From Spiroplasma diminutum CUAS-1 (lineage in GTDB: Bacteria; Bacillota_I; Bacilli_A; Mycoplasmatales; Mycoplasmataceae), in the NCBI RefSeq assembly GCF_000439455.1, contig NC_021833.1, positions 806,001 to 870,000 on the forward strand: 64,000 nucleotides of DNA, in the 5' to 3' direction. Every line of letters begins with the position of its first letter. Position 1 is the first letter of the stretch. The notes under the pieces were generated by a model, which saw nothing but the letters and a program-made list of their open reading frames with translations, had not been told where the DNA came from and did no database searches. A program made the position numbers and the translations under genes. This document shows, piece after piece, positions 1 to 6,250 of this stretch.

Positions 1-193
1 CTTCAGATAATCTTAAAATTTCTTTAATAACTTCAATTCCACAAATAACTGTATTTTCTTTTCTTTGAAATCACTGCATTGTAACTAATTGATTAGGTTT
101 AAATTTATTTAAAATTTCTCTGGTCTTTTTGAAATAATCAGCTGAATAATAATTTTCAAATATTTTTAAATCAATGTTAAATTTATTTTTCAT
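1..193 (-). CDS. pncB: nicotinate phosphoribosyltransferase, N-terminal part (runs off window)
   Basis: Only the first 64 residues are inside the window. They include DYFKKTREIL, PNQLVTMQWFQRKENTVICG and GIEVIKEIL, the usual opening of Mollicute nicotinate phosphoribosyltransferase, which converts nicotinate and PRPP to nicotinate mononucleotide for NAD synthesis in the cytoplasm. One TGA is read as Trp. The ATG at 193 lies inside the last codons of the preceding YtpR-like gene (11-base overlap), so the two are probably translationally coupled. The catalytic core is outside the window, so the call rests on the N-terminus alone. Confidence 0.75.
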
Positions 194-767
194 TTAAAAC
201 CTCTCATATTGATTTTCCAATGTATGAATCATTAAGATCTCATTCCATAATCCCTTGTTTATTATAATTTTCATTTACAATTTCTAATTCTTTTGCAGAA
301 CATAACATCCCAAATGAATCAAAACCTTTTAATTTTCCTTGACTTATTCTACTTCCATCAGGCATTCAAGAACCTACTGTTGCTAAAGTAGTATATATAT
401 CTTTTTTAACATTACTTGCCCCACAAATTACTTGTATTTCTTCTGCTCCAGTATTCACCTTGCATTTTGATAAATGTGTATCTGGTATTTTTTCACATTC
501 AACTACTTTTGCAATAATAAATTGGTTTTTGTATTCAAAATCTCCAAAATATTTTGAAATGTAAGGTCTTACTAACTCTTGTAATTCATTATCTTCTAAA
601 GAAAATGATTTTTCAGATTGAAAATTAAAAATATTTAATCCTATGATTTGATCATTATTAAATAATATTTCATAGTCCTTTTCCTTTTGAGTTCTAGTAA
701 CTTTTGATTCATTAAATGAAATAGCAATTGTCTTAAAACTTTTAATATATTTTAAAAATAATTTCAT
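183..767 (-). CDS. ytpR: YtpR-like tRNA-binding domain protein
   Basis: A 194-residue protein. After an N-terminal region of about 90 residues comes an OB-fold tRNA-binding domain like that of the PheT N-terminus: IIAKVVECEKIPDTHLSKCKVNTG, IQVICGASNV, and after an in-frame TGA (Trp) the MPDGSRISQGKLKG and SFGMLCSAKEL signatures. Length and architecture match the YtpR family, whose exact role is uncertain but which binds tRNA-like structured RNA. It is the first gene of a two-gene unit with pncB and is divergent from the degV cluster. A GAAGG ribosome-binding site lies 10 bases before the ATG. The end at 183 was set by reading TGA as Trp. Confidence 0.85.
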
Positions 768-787
768 ATTATTAACCTTCTTTTCTA

Positions 788-816
788 TTGGAATAATATC
801 AAAACAATTATATAAT
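788..816 (+). promoter_or_regulatory. sigma-A-type promoter of the degV cluster
   Basis: TTGGAA (788-793) and a perfect TATAAT (811-816) are separated by 17 bases. A strong AGAGGAGG ribosome-binding site (about 835-842) follows just before the first degV ATG at 847. The spacing fits a standard housekeeping promoter. The intergenic region also has to serve ytpR on the other strand, so it is a compact divergent promoter region. Confidence 0.65.
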
Positions 817-846
817 ATATTAAGTCTTTTATATAGAGGAGGATTT

Positions 847-1698
847 ATGAAAATTGCAATTTTAATTGACTCTTCTTGTGGAATTAAAAATACTAAGGAT
901 TATAAAGACTTGTATTTAGTTCCATTAATGATCACCAAAGAAGATGGACAACAAATAGCTGATGATGCTAATTTAAAAGATGATGAATTTTACAAATTAA
1001 ATGATTCACAACTTTTAAAGACATCTCAATCAGTTCCAGGTGATGTTATGGGAAAATGAGATGAATTATTGAAAGAATACGATGAAGTAGTTTGTTTACT
1101 ATTATCAAAAGGTCTTTCAGGACAATATAATACATTTAGAATGTTTTCTCAAGAAGATGAATATATAAATAAAATACATGTAATTGACACTAACGGTGTA
1201 AGTATCGTTATAAAACGTCAGTTAGAATTAGTTCAAAAACTAATAAGTGAAGGTAAAACTGGAAAAGAAGTAAAAGAGATTATAGAGAAATTTTATAATC
1301 AAATAAATGGATATATAATTCCAAAATCTCTTGATCAATTGGTTCGTGGTGGAAGAATTAGTAAAGCTGCAGCTGGACTTGCAAAAATATTAAAAATAAC
1401 ACCAATATTAAAATATAATGGTGAAATTGACAAGCAAGGAAAAACAAGAACATTTAAAAAAGCTGTTGAAGAAGCTATTGAATTACTTAAGCACACCTAC
1501 CCTAATAACAAAAAAATTGATATTTCTTATTCAAGAGCAGATGATGAGACATTAGAGCTTGTTAAAAACATAATTGAAAATAGTGGTTTAGAAATCGGTT
1601 TATTTGATAACTTGGCAAATACAATTATTTGCCATACAGGTAGAGAAACATTTGCATTTATGCCATTTGAAGTATGAGGAGAAGAATTATGAAAATAG
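847..1698 (+). CDS. DegV/FakB-type fatty-acid-binding protein (first of three)
   Basis: A 283-residue DegV-family protein. Recognisable elements are the IAILIDSSCGI N-terminal strand, KTSQSVPG (the TSQ-S/P-P loop), KGLSGQY, VIDTNGVSIV and the C-terminal HTGRETFAF. DegV/FakB proteins bind a fatty acid and present it to the kinase FakA (not in this window) for acyl-phosphate formation in phospholipid synthesis. TGA codons at 1057 and 1675 are Trp, so the reading frame runs to TAG at 1696 and overlaps the next gene by 10 bases. It is the first gene of a three-gene plus-strand unit, with a strong Shine-Dalgarno sequence. Confidence 0.9.
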
Positions 1699-2516
1699 CT
1701 ATAATAACTGATTCATCTTGTGGAATAAGTAATATAAGTAGTATCGATGATTTATATTTAGTTCCATTAATGATTACCAAAGAAGATGGGCAACAAGTTG
1801 CTGACGACGAATCCTTTAATTCAGATGAATTTTATAAATTAAATGATTCACAAATTTTAAAAACATCTCAATCAATTCCAGGAATTATGATGGGTAAATG
1901 AGATGAATTATTAAAAGAATATGATCAAGTAGTATGTTTATTATTATCAAAAGGTCTTTCAGGACAGTTTAGTACTTGCAAAATGCTATCGCAAGAAGAT
2001 GAATACAAAGATAAGGTCTTTGTTGTGGATACAAATGGTGTGAGTATTGTTTTAAAAAAACAAGTTGAAAGAGCACTTGATTTAAAAAATCAAGGTAAAA
2101 GTGCACAAGAGATTAGCGATATTATAGAAAGTGAAAATGATAAGTTTCAAGTATATATAATTCCAAAATCTCTTGATCAATTGGTTCGTGGTGGAAGAAT
2201 TAGTAAAGCTGCAGCTGGACTTGCAAAAATACTAAAAATAACACCGGTTCTTAAATACGATGGAACAATAGATAAACATGGTAAAACAAGAACATTTAAA
2301 AAAGCAGTAGAAGAAGTTTTATTATTATTGAAAGAATATGGTAAAGATAACTATATCGATATCTCTTATTCAAGAATTGATCAAGATACTTTAGAAATGG
2401 TTAAAGAACTTGTAACTCAAAATGGTTTTGAGTTAAGAATATTTGATGAAATGCCAAATACAATTACTTGTCATACAGGTAGAGAAACATTTGCATTTTG
2501 TACATGAAGTAAATAA
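1689..2516 (+). CDS. DegV/FakB-type fatty-acid-binding protein (second of three)
   Basis: A 275-residue paralogue of the preceding gene with the same DegV landmarks: IITDSSCGIS, KTSQSIPG, KGLSGQF, VVDTNGVSIV and HTGRETFAF. The ATG at 1689 is chosen because AGGAG lies 8 bases upstream; the earlier ATG at 1674 would include that site in the coding part. Trp is read at TGA 1899 and near the C-terminus, giving TAA at 2514. Positions 2153-2231 are identical to 1311-1389 of the first copy, showing recent duplication or gene conversion. The function is as for DegV: acyl-chain binding and delivery in lipid synthesis. Confidence 0.9.
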
Positions 2517-2528
2517 GGAGAATATAAG

Positions 2529-3389
2529 ATGAAAATAGGAATATTAGTAGATAGTTCAAGTGGATACAATGTTAGTGAGAGTAAATCAAAAATAGTTAAA
2601 GTTATACCTTTGCATTTAATTGTAAATGATAAAGATGATTATTTTGATACTCAAGAACAAGTTGAAGAAAACAATTTAATGAAAGTTTTAGCAAGTGGAA
2701 TTAAAACAACAACTAGTCAAGCATCACCTGGAGAATTAATGAATAAATATGATGAAATGTTAAAAGAATTTGATCATATTATTCATTTAACAATTCCAAG
2801 TAACTTATCTGGGATGTATCAAACTGCAGTTATGACTGCAAATGATGATGATTATAAAGGAAAAATTACAGTAATTAATCACTTTTTAGCTGCAAAATGT
2901 GTTGAATTATTAGTAAATAAATACGAAGAAATGATTAACCAAGGAATTACTTCTCCTGAGGAATTCCAAAATGAAGCTGATAAATGAGCAAAAGGTTCTT
3001 GAATTTCAATAATACCTGGGGATTTGAAAAAATTTGCACAAGGTGGAAGAGCAAATTCACTTCTAATAACAATGTTAAAAATGATAAAAACAAAAGTTGC
3101 GATTCAATGATTAGAAAAACCTCAAAAAATTGGAATGGGAAGAACTTATAGTGCTGTTTTAGATAAAATGATTAGTTCTTTAAAATCAACATTAAGTAAT
3201 AAATATAAATTATTTCTAGTTTACTTAAAAGAAGCAAATGATAAGGTTTTAGAACAAGTTAGATCTTATTTAAACGAAAATTCAGTAGAATTTAACGAAA
3301 GTAAAATTCCAAATGTATTTCCATGACATGCTGGTGTTGATACAATAGCTTTAATTGCAGTTGATTCAACACTATTAGCAAAAAAATAA
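2529..3389 (+). CDS. DegV/FakB-type fatty-acid-binding protein (third, divergent)
   Basis: A 286-residue DegV-family protein, more distant from the first two. It shows GILVDSSSGY, TTTSQASPGELM and PSNLSGMYQTA, and near the C-terminus FPWHAGVD in place of the HTGRETF motif of its neighbours. Several TGA codons are Trp. It sits 12 bases after the second copy, behind an AGGAG site, and closes the unit before a strong terminator. The divergence suggests a different acyl-chain preference, as is known for multiple FakB proteins in other Firmicutes; that is inference. Confidence 0.88.
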
Positions 3390-3411
3390 CACCTAAGTGT
3401 TATTTTTTTTA
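3381..3411 (+). terminator. Rho-independent terminator of the degV unit
   Basis: A stem AATAACAC / GTGTTATT with a short CTAA-type loop directly follows the stop of the third degV and ends in a run of eight T on the plus strand. Confidence 0.8.
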
Positions 3412-3419
3412 TTTCTTAT

Positions 3420-3495
3420 TGGCAAGGGTAGCAGGACTTGAACCCACGACACTCGGATTTGGAGTCCGATGTTCTACCAACTGAACTATACCCCT
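3420..3495 (-). tRNA. tRNA-Trp (anticodon CCA)
   Basis: The 76-base cloverleaf on the minus strand starts AGGGGTATAG and ends with an encoded CCA. The anticodon loop CTCCAAA lies between TCGGA and TCCGA, giving anticodon CCA for UGG codons. The D and T arms are normal (GTTCAAGTC T-loop). One acceptor pair is G-U. It lies downstream of the UCA-anticodon copy and differs from it at only two positions. Confidence 0.95.
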
Positions 3496-3496
3496 A

Positions 3497-3523
3497 TTAA
3501 AAAATACCCTTTTATGGGTATTT
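3497..3523 (-). terminator. terminator-like hairpin between the two tRNA-Trp genes
   Basis: Stem AAATACCC / GGGTATTT with a six-base loop, followed on the minus strand by TTTTTTAAT, sits between the UCA copy (upstream) and the CCA copy (downstream). It could attenuate readthrough so that less CCA tRNA is made than UCA tRNA, or act as a processing signal. Confidence 0.55.
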
Positions 3524-3539
3524 GATTTATACTTCTATT

Positions 3540-3615
3540 TGGCAGGGGTAGCAGGACTTGAACCCACGACACTCGGATTTGAAGTCCGATGTTCTACCAA
3601 CTGAACTATACCCCT
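3540..3615 (-). tRNA. tRNA-Trp (anticodon UCA), the UGA reader
   Basis: A 76-base cloverleaf on the minus strand, almost identical to the CCA copy. The anticodon loop is CTTCAAA, so the anticodon is UCA, which reads both UGA and UGG as tryptophan. The acceptor stem is fully paired (AGGGGTA / TACCCCT) and CCA is encoded. It is the first gene of the tandem pair and is preceded by a perfect 13-bp dyad that contains the -10 box. It is direct support for genetic code 4 throughout the window. Confidence 0.97.
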
Positions 3616-3619
3616 ATTA

Positions 3620-3651
3620 AATACTTTTTAATTATATCATTAAAAAGTATT
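3620..3651 (-). promoter_or_regulatory. perfect 13-bp dyad over the tRNA-Trp(UCA) promoter
   Basis: AATACTTTTTAAT (3620-3632) and its exact reverse complement (3639-3651) flank a six-base spacer. On the minus strand the spacer plus arm form GATATAAT, a good -10 box about 20 bases before the tRNA 5' end. No T-run follows on the minus strand, so an operator-promoter is likelier than a terminator. The fur-family gene ends just upstream. Confidence 0.5.
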
Positions 3652-3661
3652 ATGTATAAAA

Positions 3662-4102
3662 CTATGCTTTATTTTCTTTACATTTATTACAAATTCCATG
3701 AAGTTCCAATTTAAAATGTTCTAGCTCCATTTTTTTATCTTCAAGTATACTTGAAAATCTAACAAATAATTCATTTGCTAATGACGGACTTTCTAAATGC
3801 TCTAAAAAGCCACATTTATCACAAAATATATGCATTAGTTGTGGAGAAATTGCTTCATAAATAATTTGTTTACCATTTATTGTATTTGCAAATAAAAGAT
3901 GAAGGTCTAAGAAAAGATCAATATTGTTATATATTGACATAACATTAACAGAGCCTAAATCCTTTTCCACCATTGAAATTAATTCATTAATTGTAAAGTG
4001 TTTTTTAGAAGCTATTATTTTAAGCATAGCTGTTCTCACATCTGTAAGCTTAATTTTTTTACTTTTAAATAACTCTAAATATTCAGTAAACTTATTTTCC
4101 AT
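3662..4102 (-). CDS. Fur-family metal-responsive transcriptional regulator
   Basis: A 146-residue protein with the Fur fold. An N-terminal winged helix includes KIKLTDVRTAMLKII and SVNVMSIYNNIDLFLDLHLL (the recognition helix normally reads ...VYRNLxxLxxxGLI). A dimerisation domain follows with HIFCDKCGFLEHLES and, near the end, HGICNKCKENK, the two CxxC pairs that bind structural zinc. Fur, PerR and Zur cannot be told apart by eye. The stop lies about 10 bases from the dyad that covers the tRNA-Trp promoter. The acyl carrier protein gene lies 3 bases upstream, so the two share a transcript. Confidence 0.85.
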   Translation of the reverse strand: MENKFTEYLELFKSKKIKLTDVRTAMLKIIASKKHFTINELISMVEKDLGSVNVMSIYNNIDLFLDLHLLFANTINGKQIIYEAISPQLMHIFCDKCGFLEHLESPSLANELFVRFSSILEDKKMELEHFKLELHGICNKCKENKA

Positions 4103-4105
4103 AAA

Positions 4106-4330
4106 TTAACTTTTTAATTTCTCAATAACTTCTAAAAGGTCACTAACTTTGTTAATTGATAAAAGATCATCATCTGAAATAGTGATATTTAATCTTTCTT
4201 CCAAGGTAATAATCATATCCATTAAATCTAATGAATCTAATCCCATTGTTTTAAATTCTGTACCATTTGTTATTGCGCCTTTTGCTCCCTTACTAATAAG
4301 AGCCTTTTTTATTTCTTCAAAATAATTCAT
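4106..4330 (-). CDS. acpP: acyl carrier protein
   Basis: A 74-residue ACP: a four-helix carrier with FKTMGLDSLDLMDMIITLEE, in which the Ser of DSL takes the 4'-phosphopantetheine arm from CoA. The ATG at 4330 is chosen because GGTGA lies 6 bases before it; a TTG four codons upstream would swallow that site. Mollicutes generally lack fatty acid synthase, so ACP probably serves acyl transfer in lipid assembly. This fits the nearby DegV proteins and the CoA genes at 12.7-14 kb. It is co-transcribed with the Fur-family gene. Confidence 0.92.
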   Translation of the reverse strand: MNYFEEIKKALISKGAKGAITNGTEFKTMGLDSLDLMDMIITLEERLNITISDDDLLSINKVSDLLEVIEKLKS

Positions 4331-4355
4331 TTTAATCACCAATAATTATTATATA

Positions 4356-4781
4356 TTAATTTATTTTAAAATTTCAACTATATGTGGTTTCCTTCCCTTG
4401 ATATCTTGCATTTATTTGAGTTGGTCTATCTGTATCATTTAAATCATAAAAAATTCTTACATTCTCATTTTTCGGACCAAGTTTATTAAATTCTAAAACA
4501 AAATAATATTTAAATTCTAAAAAATTAAAGTATTTTTCCTGAGAAAAATTTATTATATACACCTTTTGTTCTAAACTAAAATTTATATTATAGTTACTTT
4601 TTATAAAGTCTTTTTCGTTTTCAACAGAAGGCTTCTCTTTCTCTTTCTCAACTTCTATTTCAGTTATTATATTGCTTGAAGAAGCTTTTATATAAAAAAA
4701 TGTAAAAAAAGATAATAATGATATAAATGAAAATGAATAAAATATTAGTAATAAATAGCTATGAAATTTTTTCTTTTTCAT
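4356..4781 (-). CDS. hypothetical single-pass membrane protein
   Basis: 141 residues, not recognised. A basic start (MKKKKFHS) is followed by one strong hydrophobic segment, about residues 9-32, then a Glu/Lys-rich linker (EIEVEKEKEKPSVENEK) and a mixed C-terminal domain of about 85 residues with many Tyr, Phe and Asn (NFSLEQKVYIINFS, FNKLGPKNENVRIFYDLND). No lipobox Cys, so it is anchored by the N-terminal helix with the domain probably outside. The frame runs past TGA at 4374 (Trp) to TAA at 4356. Its start overlaps the end of the upstream unknown gene by 23 bases, so the two form a coupled pair. Confidence 0.7.
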
Positions 4782-6012
4782 TTATATAATTAATAATTTC
4801 CTGTTTATTTTTTCAACCAATCTTATTTAAATCACTTATTTTAAGATTGATTTGATATTTATACTTTTCATTTACATATTTATTATCATAAGAAATATCA
4901 AATATTTTTTTATTATTAATATTTGAAACAAAATCTATTGAAAATAGTTTTGAATTATAATCCAATTCTCTATTATAAATAATTAAGTTATTGTATAGTG
5001 GATTTCAAACTATCCCATCATATCCATCTTGACTTTCTTCAACTAAAACTTTTGAGATATTATAATTTGTAATATTGGTATTAGTAATTTCAAAACCATT
5101 ATCATTTATTTCAACTTTATCAGTTAACTTTTTTATTTTATAAAACTCTGAAAAATCAAAATTACTTTTTAATTTTGGTTTTGATTGTAAATAATCTGTT
5201 CTATTTAATCCCTCTGCGTACATTTCAAAAAAACTTTTCATTTTTGCACCTAAAATTTGTAAATCAAGCAAACCTCATAATGAGTAATTATTTTCAATTT
5301 TCATTATTGGATCTATTGTATTTTTTGCTCTTTGTTCGATATTAATTTTTATATCACTTCTTAAAATATCAAAGTAATGTCTTTTATATCTATTATTAAA
5401 ATCATAATTTATTTGTCCATAAGCTAAATTAGCAATTGTTGTATCACATTGGTTTTTAAAATATTTATGTTGCGTTAAGTTTCTTCTATCAATTTTTATT
5501 GTCCCTACATTAGTGTGAGGTTTTAAACCCTCACCTGCTATATTATAACTTGCACTATAAGTCAAATTTATTTGATTTTGTTCTTCTACTAAATCTGAAG
5601 GTATATCTAATTTAATGAAATCGAAGTCTTCAAATTGGAATTTTCCATCTCTTTTGGCTAATATTGAATAACTTGGTATTTCTAAATAATCCTTCTTATC
5701 AACCTTTATTAGTTCCATGCCATTTTTTGTTTTAATATAAAACTTTATGGCACCTGATTTTAAAGTTATCTTAGCCTCATTTTTATTTGTTGTTGAAAAA
5801 TAGTTTGAAAAATAATCATAGCCACCTTTATTTGATAAGCTAGGCCTTACAAAAACTCTATAATATTCTTTTTTATTAAAAATATATTTTTCATTGATAA
5901 AAATAGCATCTAAGTTTAGAGTATTTTTTTCAACATCACTTACAGTTATAAATTCTTTATTCTTTAACTCATTTGTAAATTTTATTTCATCCTTAATACT
6001 TATATCTAAAAT
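4759..6012 (-). CDS. hypothetical protein with a likely non-ATG start
   Basis: About 417 residues, not recognised. The open frame begins just after an in-frame TAA near 6031 and continues through TGA (Trp) codons at 5275 and 5005 to TAG at 4759. There is no early ATG. A good Shine-Dalgarno AGGGGTGA (about 6017-6024) is followed by ATT at 6012 and TTA at 6009, so ATT or TTA initiation is suggested; the first ATG, at 5718, would discard about 98 well-formed residues. The protein is soluble-looking and rich in Asn, Tyr, Lys and Ile (LDIPSDLVEEQNQINLTYSA). No signal peptide is seen. It is coupled to the membrane protein downstream. Confidence 0.6.
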
Positions 6013-6045
6013 AAGCTCACCCCTATTTTATTATCGGTATATAAA

Positions 6046-6076
6046 CAAAAAAAATCTCTTTACATAATAAAGAGAT
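6046..6076 (-). terminator. Rho-independent terminator after tRNA-His
   Basis: Stem AATCTCTTTA / TAAAGAGATT with a short loop, followed on the minus strand by a run of eight T. It lies 14 bases downstream of the tRNA-His 3' end. Confidence 0.75.
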
Positions 6077-6089
6077 TTAATTTCTTTGA

Positions 6090-6166
6090 TGGGGCGTATA
6101 AAGGGAATTGAACCCTCGAGTGCCGGAACCACAATCCGGTGCGTTAACCACTTCGCCATATACGCC
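6090..6166 (-). tRNA. tRNA-His (anticodon GTG)
   Basis: The cloverleaf on the minus strand has anticodon loop TTGTGGT between CCGGA and TCCGG, giving anticodon GTG. The acceptor GCGTATA pairs with TATACGC. An additional 5' G faces discriminator C73, the identity element specific to histidine tRNA, and CCA is encoded. It is transcribed alone, between the E2-like gene's terminator and its own terminator. Confidence 0.95.
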
Positions 6167-6184
6167 ATTAATTAATACCTATTT

Positions 6185-6215
6185 ATTATACTAAAAAAAT
6201 TATTTAATTAGTATA
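6185..6215 (-). promoter_or_regulatory. tRNA-His promoter with 8-bp dyad
   Basis: On the minus strand TATAAT (6185-6190) lies about 19 bases before the tRNA-His 5' end. The 8-bp arms TATACTAA / TTAGTATA (6187-6194 and 6208-6215) overlap it. No good -35 hexamer is visible. Confidence 0.4.
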
Positions 6216-6221
6216 AAGTAT

Positions 6222-6250
6222 AAAAAAAATACAACAAAATGTTGTATTTT
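6222..6250 (-). terminator. terminator of the E2-like gene
   Basis: Stem AAATACAAC / GTTGTATTT, the outer pairs overlapping the stop codon region, followed on the minus strand by a T-rich tract. Confidence 0.7.

Noticed and set aside
847-3389. Apparent broken or frameshifted degV genes with premature stops.
   Set aside because: All the internal stops are TGA at positions where Trp fits, and the frames are otherwise intact under code 4.
4331-4342. An upstream TTG start for the acyl carrier protein, adding four residues.
   Set aside because: It would place the GGTGA ribosome-binding site inside the coding sequence; the ATG at 4330 has correct spacing.
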